Shown here one piece after another: positions 53,784 to 62,780 of a DNA stretch of 64,000 nt. The stretch spans positions 2,356,001 through 2,420,000 of the forward strand of contig NZ_CP113063.1 of NCBI RefSeq assembly GCF_026625785.1, given 5' to 3'. The notes under the pieces were generated by a model. That model ran no database searches, was not told the DNA's origin, and saw nothing but the letters and a program-made list of their open reading frames with translations. The translations under genes and the position numbers were made by a program. The DNA is from Gordonia sp. SL306 (lineage in GTDB: Bacteria; Actinomycetota; Actinomycetes; Mycobacteriales; Mycobacteriaceae). Within the stretch, counting starts at the first letter, position 1; each line of letters begins with the position of its first letter.

Positions 53784-54758
53784 ATGGCGCAAGCTGTGCG
53801 ATTCGACGAGATCGGCGGACCGGAGGTGCTGCGCTGGGAGACTGTCGAGGTCGGGGCGCCGGGGCCGGGTGAGGTCCGGATCAATCACGAGGCCGTGGGC
53901 CTGAACTTCGCCGACACCTACTTTCGTACCGGGCTGTACCCGGCGCCGCTCCCGGCCGGGATGGGCGTGGAGGCCGCCGGCATCGTGCAAGAGGTGGGGC
54001 CGGGCGTGACGTCGGTTTCCGAGGGCGATCGGGTGACCTACACCGGTAGCCCGCTCGGCGCCTACAGCACCGAACGCGTGATGCCCGTCGAGCATCTGAT
54101 CCCGTTGCCCGACGCAGTGGGATTCGACACCGCCGCCGCCATGACCATGCGCGGCCTCACCACCGCGTACCTGCTGCGCCGGATCTGGCCGCTGGCCTCC
54201 GGCGACACCGTGTTGTTGCACGCGGCCGCCGGCGGGGTCGGTCTCATCTTCAGTCAGTGGGCAAAGCTGTTGGGCCTGAGGGTGATCGGCAGCGTATCGA
54301 CCGACGAGAAGGCTGAGGTGGCGCGGAACCACGGCTGCGACGAGGTCATCGTCTACAAGCGGGAAGACATCGCATCCCGCGTCCGTGAGCTGACCGATGG
54401 CGCAGGCGTTCCCGTCGTTTTCGACAGCATCGGTGCCACCACGTTCGAGTCCTCACTCAAATCGGTCGCCCGCCGCGGACTACTCGTCTGCTTCGGCACC
54501 GCGTCGGGGCCGATCCCGCCCATCGATGCGATGCAACTGGCCGTCAACGGTTCGGTGTTCGTCACCCGGCCCGCACTCGCGGACTACATCGCCGACCCCG
54601 CAGAGCGCGCCGACCTCGCCTCCGAGCTGTTCTCGATGGTCGCTGCCGGTCACATCACGATCGACATCAATCAGCGCTACGAGCTCGCCGACGCAGCGGC
54701 TGCGCACCGGGACCTCGAGTCCGGCCGCAGTGTCGGGTCTTCGGTCTTCTCCCTCTGA
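53784..54758 (+). CDS. Zinc-independent NADPH:quinone oxidoreductase (MDR family)
   Basis: 324-residue medium-chain dehydrogenase/reductase of the quinone oxidoreductase branch. N-terminus MAQAVRFDEIGGPEVLRWETVEVG, substrate-side GLNFADTYFRTGLYPAPLP, and the NADPH loop LLHAAAGGVGLIFSQWAKLLG (near 145-165). Zn-binding cysteines are absent, as expected for QOR. ATG 53784 follows GAAGGAGG. First gene of an eight-gene plus-strand operon; it could reduce an enone or quinone-like intermediate. Confidence 0.9.
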   Translation: MAQAVRFDEIGGPEVLRWETVEVGAPGPGEVRINHEAVGLNFADTYFRTGLYPAPLPAGMGVEAAGIVQEVGPGVTSVSEGDRVTYTGSPLGAYSTERVMPVEHLIPLPDAVGFDTAAAMTMRGLTTAYLLRRIWPLASGDTVLLHAAAGGVGLIFSQWAKLLGLRVIGSVSTDEKAEVARNHGCDEVIVYKREDIASRVRELTDGAGVPVVFDSIGATTFESSLKSVARRGLLVCFGTASGPIPPIDAMQLAVNGSVFVTRPALADYIADPAERADLASELFSMVAAGHITIDINQRYELADAAAAHRDLESGRSVGSSVFSL

Positions 54759-54796
54759 ACCACCCGAACCACTTCGCCTGTCAGAAAGGACGAATC

Positions 54797-55681
54797 ATGA
54801 CCACCGCCACCCGACCGTCGAGCGCGACGGCATTTCGGGTCGAACCGCTCACCTGCTCCATCGGAGCCGAGGTGTCCGACATCGACCTCGGGGAGGTCGC
54901 CCGCGACGAGGCGCAATTCGACCGCCTCCGGTCGCTGCTGATCGACCACAAGGTGCTCTTCTTCCGCGATCAGGACATCACCCGCGCCGAGCACGTCGCA
55001 CTCGCCGAGAGGTTCGGTCCCCTCGAGGACCATCCCGTCGTCGGCAGTGATCCCGACCATCCCGGACTGGTCCAGATCTATAAGGACATCGACAGTCCGC
55101 CAGAGCATTTCGAGAACGCCTTCCACTGTGACGCCACCTGGCGCGACAACCCGCCCTTCGGCTCGGTCCTGCGCTGTGTCGAGGGACCGGCGGTCGGCGG
55201 TGACACGATCTGGGTCAACATGGCCGAGGCATACCGCCGTCTGCCGGAGACCGTGAAGGTCCAGATCGCCGGGCTCCGTGCCCGGCACAGCATCGAGGCG
55301 ACCTTCGGCGCACGGATGCCGATGGACCAGCGGCACGCGCTGCACTCCCGGTTCCCGGACGCGGAACACCCTGTCGTACGCACTCATCCGGAGACCGGCG
55401 AGAAGATCCTGTTCGTCAACTCGTTCACGACGCACCTGGTCAACTACCACACGGCCGACAACGTCCGCTTCGGCAGCGACTATGCCCCTGGCGCAGGCAA
55501 TCTGCTGCAGTACCTGACGAGTCAGGCCGCGATACCGGAGTACCAGGTCCGCTGGCGCTGGACCGAGAACAGCATCGCCATCTGGGACAACCGGTGCACC
55601 CAGCACTATGCGGTCCAGGACTACTGGCCTGCCATTCGGAAGATGGAACGCGCCGGGATCGTCGGCGACCGCCCCTTCTGA
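54797..55681 (+). CDS. TauD/TfdA family Fe(II)/2-oxoglutarate dioxygenase
   Basis: 294 residues. The iron-binding triad is visible: H110 and D112 in FHCDATWRD, and H270 in NRCTQHYAV. R281 (WPAIRKMERA) should bind 2-oxoglutarate. The remaining family features (GGDTIWVNMAEAYRRLP, HPETGEKILFVN) are typical of taurine dioxygenase and alkylsulfatase-type enzymes. It would hydroxylate the pathway substrate, possibly releasing a leaving group such as sulfite, an alcohol or an amine. Start ATG 54797 with AAAGGA upstream. Confidence 0.92.
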   Translation: MTTATRPSSATAFRVEPLTCSIGAEVSDIDLGEVARDEAQFDRLRSLLIDHKVLFFRDQDITRAEHVALAERFGPLEDHPVVGSDPDHPGLVQIYKDIDSPPEHFENAFHCDATWRDNPPFGSVLRCVEGPAVGGDTIWVNMAEAYRRLPETVKVQIAGLRARHSIEATFGARMPMDQRHALHSRFPDAEHPVVRTHPETGEKILFVNSFTTHLVNYHTADNVRFGSDYAPGAGNLLQYLTSQAAIPEYQVRWRWTENSIAIWDNRCTQHYAVQDYWPAIRKMERAGIVGDRPF

Positions 55682-55758
55682 TCCACCGACACCCCATAAC
55701 CGGAAACCCAGCATCACCCGACACCCCTGAACTACAACGAATCAACCAGGAGACAGCC

Positions 55759-56826
55759 ATGCATTTCCACGACGACGCCCTCTTCCCCGAGACCCAGGAG
55801 AAGCTGGTCATCACCGCCGCTCCCTATGGCCCCGAATGGGAACTCGACGATTTCCGCGAAGACCTCCCGCTGACCATGGAGGAGCACATCCAGAAGGGCG
55901 TGGACTGCTACGAGGCCGGCGCCACCGTACTGCACATCCATGTGCGTGAGCTCGACGGCAAGGGCAGCAAGCGGATGTCGAAGTTCAACGAACTGCTCGC
56001 CGGACTGCGGGAAGCAGTGCCGGACATGATCTTGCAGGTCGGTGGATCGATCTCGTTCGCACCGGAAGGCGACGGCGCCGACGCCAAATGGCTCTCCGAC
56101 GACACCCGCCACATGCTCGCCGAGCTCGACCCGGCCCCCGACCAGGTGACCATCGCCATCAACACCAGCCAGATGAACATCATGGAGCTGATGACCACCG
56201 ACGACATCGCCGGTACCTCACTGGAGCGCCCGGAACTCTCCGCGACCTACCGGGAGATGACAGTGCCCGCCGGACCGGAATGGGTCGAAGAGCACCTCCG
56301 TCGCCTGCAGGCCGCCGGCATCCAGCCGCACTTCCAGCTCTCGAGCATCCCCCAGCTGGAGACCGTCGAGCGCCTCATCCGCCGCGGCGTCTACACGGGC
56401 CCACTGAACCTCACCTGGGTCGGCATCGGTGGCGGCTTCGACGGGCCCAATCCGTACAACATCATGAACTTCATCCAGCGGGTCCCCGATGGAGCGTGCC
56501 TGACGCTGGAAACCCTGATGCGGTCTGTACTCCCGGTCAACGCGATGGCGATCGCGATGGGCCTGCACAGTCGCTGCGGCAACGAGGACACCATCTGGGG
56601 CGGCATCGGCGAGAAGTACACGTCGGTGGAACAGATCCAGCAGCTGGTCCGCATCGCAGGCGAACTGGGCCGGGAAGTGGCCGGCGGCAAGGAAGCCCGC
56701 GAGATCTATCGGATCGGCGACACCTACCGGGATGCCGACGAAACCCTCGCCAGGCTCGGCTACGCACCCAATCGCCGTCCCGGACAGGTCGGCTTCACCC
56801 ATCACGGATTCCCCCAACACGGCTGA
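55759..56826 (+). CDS. Beta-keto acid cleavage enzyme (BKACE, DUF849)
   Basis: 355-residue Zn enzyme of the BKACE family, which condenses a beta-keto acid with acetyl-CoA to give acetoacetate and a new acyl-CoA. The metal ligands are H59 and H61 in TVLHIHVRELDG, and a Glu is expected in the LTLETLM block. NLTWVGIGGGFDGP and GLHSRCGNEDTIWG are further family blocks. Known members act on 3-oxoadipate-like, 5-amino-3-oxohexanoate or dehydrocarnitine substrates; the R-group here is unknown. ATG 55759 has GGAG 8 nt upstream. Confidence 0.88.
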   Translation: MHFHDDALFPETQEKLVITAAPYGPEWELDDFREDLPLTMEEHIQKGVDCYEAGATVLHIHVRELDGKGSKRMSKFNELLAGLREAVPDMILQVGGSISFAPEGDGADAKWLSDDTRHMLAELDPAPDQVTIAINTSQMNIMELMTTDDIAGTSLERPELSATYREMTVPAGPEWVEEHLRRLQAAGIQPHFQLSSIPQLETVERLIRRGVYTGPLNLTWVGIGGGFDGPNPYNIMNFIQRVPDGACLTLETLMRSVLPVNAMAIAMGLHSRCGNEDTIWGGIGEKYTSVEQIQQLVRIAGELGREVAGGKEAREIYRIGDTYRDADETLARLGYAPNRRPGQVGFTHHGFPQHG

Positions 56827-56865
56827 TCAGCCGTCTCAGACACCCAGTCCCCCAGGAGCACCCCC

Positions 56866-58203
56866 ATGGCGACATCCACCTCCGTCGCGGAACGCGTCAG
56901 CGACGACGGCAGTCCCGCCCGCCCATTCACACGATCACGGAAGTACCCGTGGATCGTCTTCGCGCTCGCGTTCGGTCTGCTCCTCTCGGATTACATGTCC
57001 CGGCAGGTACTCAGCGCGATCTTCCCCCTCCTCAAAGCGGAATGGTCGCTGGCGGATTCGCAACTCGCCTCGTTGACCAGCATCGTGGCCCTGATGGTCG
57101 GTCTGCTGACCCTCCCGCTGTCGCTGCTGGCCGATCGGTGGGGGCGGGTGCGGAGCCTGATCGTGATGGCGGTGCTGTGGTCGGTGGCCACCCTGCTCTG
57201 TGCGGTGGCGACGAACTACGAGCAGATGCTCGGTGCCCGATTCCTTGTCGGGGTCGGTGAGGCCGCATACGGGAGCGTCGGTATCGCCCTGGTGCTCAGT
57301 GTTTTTGCGCCGCGTCTGCATGCCACACTGAGCGGTTCGTTCATGGCTGGCGGGTCCTTCGGCTCGGTGCTCGGTGTCGCCCTGGGGGGTGCGATCGCCG
57401 TTCACCTGGGCTGGCGCTGGTCATTCGCAGCGATGGCGGTCCTCGGTTTGCTTCTGGTGGCGCTGTTCCGTGCACTGGTCACCGAGAACAAACTGGAGCA
57501 GCATGCCGTCGACGAACCAGCGGGGGCGACCACCCCACAGTCCCGCCGATTCCGTGCACCGGTGTCGAGCCTGTTCACCAACCCCGCAGTGCTGTGCGCC
57601 TACATCGGTGGGGGACTGCAGATGTTCACCGCTGCCATCCTGCTGGCCTGGATGCCCAGCTTCTTCAACCGCTACTACGACCTCGCCCCGGACAAGGCAG
57701 GCGTCGCGGCCGCCGTCATCATCGTCCTCATCGGCAGCGGCATGGTGGTCTGCGGGATCGTCACCGATCGACTCGGCCGCAACGACATCACCCGCAAATG
57801 GCAGGCTGCCATCGGCTTCTGCAGCATCTCCCTGGTCTGCCTGACGATCGGATTCAGCATGGGGAACGGCACCGCGCAGCTGGTGTTCCTCGGCATCGGC
57901 GCGTTCTTCTCGGCCGGCTCGTCGGGACCCACGGCCGCCATGGTCGCGAACCTGACGCATTCGTCGGTGCGGGCCTCGGCAATGGGCACACTGACCGTCG
58001 CCAACAACCTGCTCGGTCTGGCACTGGGACCGTTCGTCATCGGCATTCTCGCCGATCACCTGGGATTGCGCGAGGCGCTGCAGATCGCGCCCATCGTGTA
58101 CATCCTCGCGATCGTCGCGTTGCTCGCCGGACGGCGGCTGCATCCGCTGGGGCTGCGCAAGCTCGCGGCCATCGGCACCACCGCATCGCCGCAGGCCGCC
58201 TGA
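56866..58203 (+). CDS. MFS transporter of the catabolic operon
   Basis: 445-residue 12-helix transporter. Loop 2-3 reads LLADRWGRVRSLIVMAVLWS and the first helix region WIVFALAFGLLLSDYMSRQVLSAIFPLLKAEW resembles the anion:cation symporter group that imports organic acids. GIVTDRLGRNDITRK is the matching loop in the second half. Probably brings in the substrate of the enzymes around it. Confidence 0.88.
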   Translation: MATSTSVAERVSDDGSPARPFTRSRKYPWIVFALAFGLLLSDYMSRQVLSAIFPLLKAEWSLADSQLASLTSIVALMVGLLTLPLSLLADRWGRVRSLIVMAVLWSVATLLCAVATNYEQMLGARFLVGVGEAAYGSVGIALVLSVFAPRLHATLSGSFMAGGSFGSVLGVALGGAIAVHLGWRWSFAAMAVLGLLLVALFRALVTENKLEQHAVDEPAGATTPQSRRFRAPVSSLFTNPAVLCAYIGGGLQMFTAAILLAWMPSFFNRYYDLAPDKAGVAAAVIIVLIGSGMVVCGIVTDRLGRNDITRKWQAAIGFCSISLVCLTIGFSMGNGTAQLVFLGIGAFFSAGSSGPTAAMVANLTHSSVRASAMGTLTVANNLLGLALGPFVIGILADHLGLREALQIAPIVYILAIVALLAGRRLHPLGLRKLAAIGTTASPQAA

Positions 58204-58241
58204 TGTCCCACCACGAGAAACCCACCAGCCAGGAGCAATTC

Positions 58242-58829
58242 ATGAACCTCGAGACCTCGCCCACCGTGGTCATCGTCCCCGGCCTGCGAGACTTCGTGTC
58301 CGACCATTGGCAGACGCACCTCGCTGCCGACCTCGGCGATGCGCGGACCGTGGCCGCGCTCGAACGCAACAAGCTCAGTCGCCGGGATCGGGTCGCCGCC
58401 CTCGACGACGTCATCCGGCAGATCGACGGACCGATCGTGCTGGTGGCGCACAGTGCGGGCGTGATGACCACTGTTCACTGGGCACAACACACCATGCGTC
58501 CCGTGCAGGGTGCGTTGCTCGTGACCCCGGCCGACCTGGAACTCCCACTGCCGGAAGGCTATCCGACGACACACGACCTCGAGAAAGGTGGCTGGCTCCC
58601 GGTTCCGCGCCGGCGGCTGCCCTTCCCGAGCATCGTCGCGGCGAGTCGCAACGACGCACTCGGCGGATACCGCCGTGTGAGCGGCATGGCCGAGGCATGG
58701 GGCAGCCGGCTGGTCGACCTCGGCGACGTGGGTCACGCCAACCCGGCCTCGGGACATGGCCGGTGGCCGAGGGCGTCCGAACTCCTCGACGAGTTGATCG
58801 CGCACAGCACCGTCGACGCCCATGTCTGA
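58242..58829 (+). CDS. Alpha/beta hydrolase, RBBP9/YdeN family
   Basis: 195-residue small serine hydrolase. Nucleophile S71 in LVAHSAGVMTTVHW; the acid is in AASRNDALGG and the histidine in GDVGHANPASGHGRWP. N-terminus VVIVPGLRDFVSDHWQTHL is the family opening. AGGAG lies 6 nt before ATG 58242; an in-frame ATG at 58203 has none. Its end overlaps the CoA-transferase A start by 8 nt. It may act as an esterase or thioesterase on a pathway intermediate. Confidence 0.88.
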   Translation: MNLETSPTVVIVPGLRDFVSDHWQTHLAADLGDARTVAALERNKLSRRDRVAALDDVIRQIDGPIVLVAHSAGVMTTVHWAQHTMRPVQGALLVTPADLELPLPEGYPTTHDLEKGGWLPVPRRRLPFPSIVAASRNDALGGYRRVSGMAEAWGSRLVDLGDVGHANPASGHGRWPRASELLDELIAHSTVDAHV

Positions 58830-59637
58830 CGCGCAGAGGCCGTCGGCGGGCGGGCCGGCGATGACCGAGATCTGCGCAACGGCAGCCGAGGCGGTCGCCG
58901 ACATCACCACCGGCGCATCACTGGCCGTGGGGGGATTCGGACTGACCGGCATCCCCGATCAACTGATCGCCGCAGTGGCAGCCGGCGGCGCCACCGACCT
59001 CGAAGTGTTCTCGAACAACTGCGGCATCGACGGCCTCGGCTTGGGAATGCTGCTGGACAGCAGGCAGATCCGCCGGGTCACCGCGTCCTATGTGGGTGGC
59101 AACAAGGAGTTCGCCCGCCAGTATCTCGCCGGCGAACTGGAGGTGGAGCTGATCCCGCAGGGCACCCTGGCGGAGAAGATGCGCGCCGGGGGTGCCGGTA
59201 TCCCCGCGTTCTTCACCCCGGCCGGTGTGGGGACGCCGATCTCCGACGGTGGGTTGCCGTGGCGCTATCACGGCGACGGCACGGTGGCGATTGCCTCACC
59301 ACCCAAGGAAGTACGCGAGTTCGGTGCGGCATGGGCGGGGAAGCGGTATGTCCTCGAGGAATCCATCACCGCCGACTTCTCGCTGGTGCACGCGGCGCGT
59401 GGTGACACCGACGGAAATCTGGTGTTCACCAAGGCGGCGATGAACTTCAATCCGTCGGCGGCGACCGCCGGGCGGATCTGCATCGCGCAGGTCGAGGAAC
59501 TCGTACCGGCCGGTGAACTCGATCCCGACTGCGTGCACCTACCCGGGATCTTCGTCCACCGGATCGTGCACACCGGCCCGCAGGACAAGAAGATCGAGAG
59601 ACGCACCGTGCGCTCTGCGGAGGAGGCAGTTCGATGA
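58822..59637 (+). CDS. scoA: 3-oxoacid CoA-transferase subunit A
   Basis: 271-residue alpha subunit of a SCOT/AtoDA-type CoA-transferase. The CoA-binding [16 protein letters not shown] and [14 protein letters not shown] segments are diagnostic, followed by [24 protein letters not shown]. Start ATG 58822 overlaps the hydrolase stop; ATG 58861 ([12 protein letters not shown]) would give a more usual N-terminus. It ends in an ATGA overlap with subunit B. In this operon it would convert acetoacetate from the BKACE step to acetoacetyl-CoA (inference). Confidence 0.92.
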   Translation: MSDAQRPSAGGPAMTEICATAAEAVADITTGASLAVGGFGLTGIPDQLIAAVAAGGATDLEVFSNNCGIDGLGLGMLLDSRQIRRVTASYVGGNKEFARQYLAGELEVELIPQGTLAEKMRAGGAGIPAFFTPAGVGTPISDGGLPWRYHGDGTVAIASPPKEVREFGAAWAGKRYVLEESITADFSLVHAARGDTDGNLVFTKAAMNFNPSAATAGRICIAQVEELVPAGELDPDCVHLPGIFVHRIVHTGPQDKKIERRTVRSAEEAVR

Positions 59638-60302
59638 CCGTGCCGGACATCGTTCGGGTCGTCGGCCGGTCGCGGACCGAGATGGCTGCCCGCGCCGCGC
59701 AGGAGCTGACCGCGGGCAGCTACGTCAATCTCGGTATCGGGCTCCCGACGTTGATCCCGAATCACCTCACCCCCGAGCAGAAGCTCACGTTGCACAGCGA
59801 GAACGGGATCCTGGGCACCGGACCGTACCCGATCGAGGACGAGGTCGATGCCGACCTGATCAACGCCGGGAAGGAGACCGTGACGGTGAACCCGGGCGCG
59901 TCCTTCTTCGACTCGGCCGCCAGCTTCGGCATGATCCGCGGCGGGCACGTGGATGTCGCGGTACTCGGTGGCATGCAGGTCTCGGAGTCCGGGGATCTGG
60001 CGAACTGGATGGTGCCGGGCGCGATGGTCAAGGGCATGGGCGGCGCAATGGATCTGGTGCACGGAGCCCGCACGGTCATCGTTCTGATGGAACACACCGA
60101 CAAGCAGGGCTTCCCGAAGATCGTGCAGCGCTGCACCCTGCCGTTGACCGGGCAGTCCGTGGTCGACCGCATCATCACCGACCTCGCGGTCATCGATGTG
60201 ACCGGCCGCGGGCTGGTGCTGCGCGAATGTGCGCCCGGTGTCAGCCCCGAGCACGTCCGGGCCGCGACAGATGCTCCCCTCGACGATGGGACGGGAAGGT
60301 GA
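59634..60302 (+). CDS. scoB: 3-oxoacid CoA-transferase subunit B
   Basis: 222-residue beta subunit. The catalytic glutamate is E56 in [43 protein letters not shown] is the family core. It overlaps subunit A by 4 nt (59634-59637) and the next gene by 4 nt (GTGA at 60299-60302), so stoichiometric co-translation is likely. Confidence 0.94.
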   Translation: MTVPDIVRVVGRSRTEMAARAAQELTAGSYVNLGIGLPTLIPNHLTPEQKLTLHSENGILGTGPYPIEDEVDADLINAGKETVTVNPGASFFDSAASFGMIRGGHVDVAVLGGMQVSESGDLANWMVPGAMVKGMGGAMDLVHGARTVIVLMEHTDKQGFPKIVQRCTLPLTGQSVVDRIITDLAVIDVTGRGLVLRECAPGVSPEHVRAATDAPLDDGTGR

Positions 60303-60697
60303 CCGCCGTGGCCCGTGACGACGACCGGGCGGGAATCGCCGAGCGGATGAAGGCCGATGGCACGTGGAACGAGCTGTGGAACGGGTTGGACGACCTCGAC
60401 CCGGCGTGGACCGAGGAGTATCTGTCCTCGGTCATGGCGCCCTACGAGAGTGGTGTGCTGTCACCCCAGGTCGTCCAACTGCTCTGCATTGCCGTCGACG
60501 CTTCGTGCACCCACTTGTACGCACCTGGGCTCCGACGGCACATCCGATCCGCGCTCGACCTCGGCGTGACGAGGTCGGAGATCCTCGAGGTGCTGAAACT
60601 CTCCACGACGGTGGGGATTCATTCGATCAACCTCGGCCTGCCGATCCTGTTGGAAGAGAGCGCGAGGTCGCCCGCACCGCCGACGTCGAACAGCTGA
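60299..60697 (+). CDS. Carboxymuconolactone decarboxylase family protein
   Basis: 132-residue AhpD-like helical protein. The active-site region reads [46 protein letters not shown], with one Cys and a His in place of the CxxC of AhpD, so a decarboxylase or isomerase-like rather than peroxidase role is more likely. GTG 60299 overlaps the subunit B stop. Last gene of the operon. Confidence 0.88.
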   Translation: MTAVARDDDRAGIAERMKADGTWNELWNGLDDLDPAWTEEYLSSVMAPYESGVLSPQVVQLLCIAVDASCTHLYAPGLRRHIRSALDLGVTRSEILEVLKLSTTVGIHSINLGLPILLEESARSPAPPTSNS

Positions 60698-60719
60698 CCG
60701 GAACGAGAACCGATGAGGC

Positions 60720-62000
60720 TCAGTACTCCTCGGCACCCACCAGTGCGGCGTCCTCGGCGACGTCATGCGACTCGGCCCTCGCCGACCGGACGAGCGAGAC
60801 CGCGCACACCGCGATGGCGCAGTAGCCGACGGCGAACCAGAACGGAGCCGACGGGGCGAACCACTCGGCGAGGTAGGCGACCATCACCGCGGACGCAGCA
60901 CCACCCATCCAGCGCAGGAAGCTGTAGCCGGCACTCGCGACCGACCGCGGCTTGTTCGGATCGGCCGACGACATCGCGACACCGGTGAACAGGGTGTTGA
61001 GGATGCCCGATGGCAGCCCCGACAGCACGATCGCGAACCCGGTCAGCCACACCTGACCGGTGACCACACCCAGTCCGGCGAGTGCCATGGTGATGCCGTA
61101 GCCGCCGATCGCGACGATGACGCCGCCCTTCTGCCCCAGTGCATCGGCGATCCGCGGCGCCACGAAGACACCCGAGACCGCGGTCAGCAGACCCCAGCCG
61201 AAGAACACCATGCCGGCCGGGATCGGGGAGAGTCCCATCGCCAGCGGCGCGTAGGCGATGACGGTGAACAGCGCACCGGTGTAGAAGGCCGAGCCGATCG
61301 AGGTGAGCAACAGGGTGCGGTTGCGCAGGGCCTTGATCGGGTCGGCGATGCTGACGGCGACGCGGTCGCCGCGTGGCCCGTCCTTGGGCAGCATCAGCGC
61401 ACAGAGCACGGCACCGACGAGCATCAGCAGCGCGGTACCACCGAACGGTCCGCGCCACGTCCACGTACCCAACAGCGCGCCGACGAGCGGTCCGACGGCC
61501 AGGCCGACGCCCAGCGCGGCCTCGTACAGCAGGATCGCACCGTGCTGGCCGCCGCGGGCGGCGCCGACGATGAAGGCCAGCGCCGTCGCCATGAACAGCG
61601 CGTTGCCCAGACCCCACAACACGCGAAGCGCGATGAGCTGGTCGATGTTGCCCGCGAAGGTGGAGACACCCGCGGCGACCACGATCAGGGCCAGACCGAC
61701 GGTCAGCGTGCGCTTGGGTCCGAACCGATACGCCGCCCAACCGGTGATCAGCATCGCCACCACCTGCACGCCGAGGTAGACGGCGAACAGCAGGGTCAGC
61801 TTCGACGGCGGGGCATTGAGCTCCTCGCGGATCGTGTTGAGGATCGGATCGACCAGGCCGATGCCCATGAAGGCGATGACGGCGGCGAAGGCGGTCACCC
61901 AGACCGCGCGCGGTTGCTGCCGGAAGGTCTCCAGCAGGGATGTTTCGTGGTGTTCGTCGGACTGCGCTGTCGGCGCAGACCTGTCCTCGATGACTGTCAT
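60720..62000 (-). CDS. MFS transporter (drug-efflux type) next to marR
   Basis: 426-residue major facilitator with a short polar N-terminus and about 12 helices. TGWAAYRFGPKRTLTVGLAL is the loop 2-3 motif; ALGVGLAVGPLVGALLG is the antiporter motif C of drug:H+ efflux proteins. ATG 62000 with GAGGAAAGC upstream is preferred over the longer frame, which would run back into marR. Co-oriented 16 bp behind marR, so likely repressed by it. It faces the operon end at 60697. Confidence 0.87.
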   Translation of the reverse strand: MTVIEDRSAPTAQSDEHHETSLLETFRQQPRAVWVTAFAAVIAFMGIGLVDPILNTIREELNAPPSKLTLLFAVYLGVQVVAMLITGWAAYRFGPKRTLTVGLALIVVAAGVSTFAGNIDQLIALRVLWGLGNALFMATALAFIVGAARGGQHGAILLYEAALGVGLAVGPLVGALLGTWTWRGPFGGTALLMLVGAVLCALMLPKDGPRGDRVAVSIADPIKALRNRTLLLTSIGSAFYTGALFTVIAYAPLAMGLSPIPAGMVFFGWGLLTAVSGVFVAPRIADALGQKGGVIVAIGGYGITMALAGLGVVTGQVWLTGFAIVLSGLPSGILNTLFTGVAMSSADPNKPRSVASAGYSFLRWMGGAASAVMVAYLAEWFAPSAPFWFAVGYCAIAVCAVSLVRSARAESHDVAEDAALVGAEEY

Positions 62001-62016
62001 GCTTTCCTCGGATTCT

Positions 62017-62487
62017 TCATTCGTTCGATGCGGTCTCGCTGTGCGCGGGGACGGCATCGAGTTGCTCGCGGAGTGCCTGCAGCGCGGGGGCCGCAGCGGC
62101 GAGGGCCGCGCGGTCGGCGTCGCTGAGCTCGGAGAGCGCCGCGGTCAGGATGCTGTCCCGCCGGCCCCGGACCCCTTCGAGCACGGACCGGCCGTGGTCG
62201 GTGAGCCCGACGAGGACCGCGCGGCGGTCGTCCGGATCGGGGCGACGTTCGGCGAGGCCGTTCTTGGTGAGCCCGTCGATCAGTGCGGTCGCAGTCGGCA
62301 TGCGGATGGACTCGCGTTCGGCGAGCTCACCCATCCGCATCGGACCGTTGTCGAGGAGGACCGCCAGGGCCGACGCCTGGGCGGCGGAGTATTCGGCGAT
62401 CGGCGTCCGCCTGCGTAACGCCAGGTAGAGCCTGGTCAGGATGGGGCGCAGGGCGACAGCCAGGTCGGAGACCTCGAAATCAGACAC
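62017..62487 (-). CDS. MarR family transcriptional regulator
   Basis: 156 residues from GTG 62487. Winged HTH (about 45-105): YSAAQASALAVLLDNGPMRMGELAERESIRMPTATALIDGLTKNGLAERRPDPDDRRAVLVGLTDHGR. A TAGGCT -10 lies 7 nt upstream of the GTG and overlaps a CCTAA-TAC-TTAGG palindrome, which predicts autorepression. Probable target also the MFS gene behind it. Confidence 0.92.
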   Translation of the reverse strand: MSDFEVSDLAVALRPILTRLYLALRRRTPIAEYSAAQASALAVLLDNGPMRMGELAERESIRMPTATALIDGLTKNGLAERRPDPDDRRAVLVGLTDHGRSVLEGVRGRRDSILTAALSELSDADRAALAAAAPALQALREQLDAVPAHSETASNE

Positions 62488-62494
62488 ATTCGCA

Positions 62495-62509
62495 AGCCTA
62501 ATACTTAGG
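62495..62509. promoter_or_regulatory. marR -10 element overlapped by a palindromic operator
   Basis: Minus-strand TAGGCT (62495-62500) shares bases with the inverted repeat CCTAA-TAC-TTAGG (62497-62509). A bound MarR dimer would block its own promoter. Confidence 0.65.
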
Positions 62510-62530
62510 GTTACGAAATAAAAGGATGGC

Positions 62531-62536
62531 TAGTGT
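62531..62536 (+). promoter_or_regulatory. -10 element of the small membrane protein gene (leaderless)
   Basis: TAGTGT, 7 nt before ATG 62544; this favours that start over the in-frame ATG at 62526. Confidence 0.55.
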
Positions 62537-62543
62537 GAACTGC

Positions 62544-62774
62544 ATGACAGGGTCGTCGAAGAAGTTCTCGGATCTCCCAGCACGATCACGCGCCATGATC
62601 ATCGTCGGCGCGATGATCGCGTTCGTACTCCAGGGTGCGGCTCTGCGCGATCTCAAACGCCGCCCGTCGGCGCAGGTCAAGGGACCCAAGCCGCTGTGGG
62701 TCGGCCTGAGTTTCGTCAACTACCTCGGTCCGATCGCCTACTTCGCGGTCGGACGGAAGGGTACCGAGAAGTAG
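62544..62774 (+). CDS. Small membrane protein, PLDc_N-like
   Basis: 76-residue protein with two hydrophobic helices (about 18-34, MIIVGAMIAFVLQGAAL, and 55-69, GLSFVNYLGPIAYFAVG) joined by a basic loop (RDLKRRPSAQVKGPKPLW). The pattern, with the NYLGPIAYFAVGRK end, resembles stand-alone PLDc_N (cardiolipin synthase N-terminal) proteins, which have no catalytic residues. Function unknown. Confidence 0.72.
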   Translation: MTGSSKKFSDLPARSRAMIIVGAMIAFVLQGAALRDLKRRPSAQVKGPKPLWVGLSFVNYLGPIAYFAVGRKGTEK

Positions 62775-62780
62775 GGGCTC

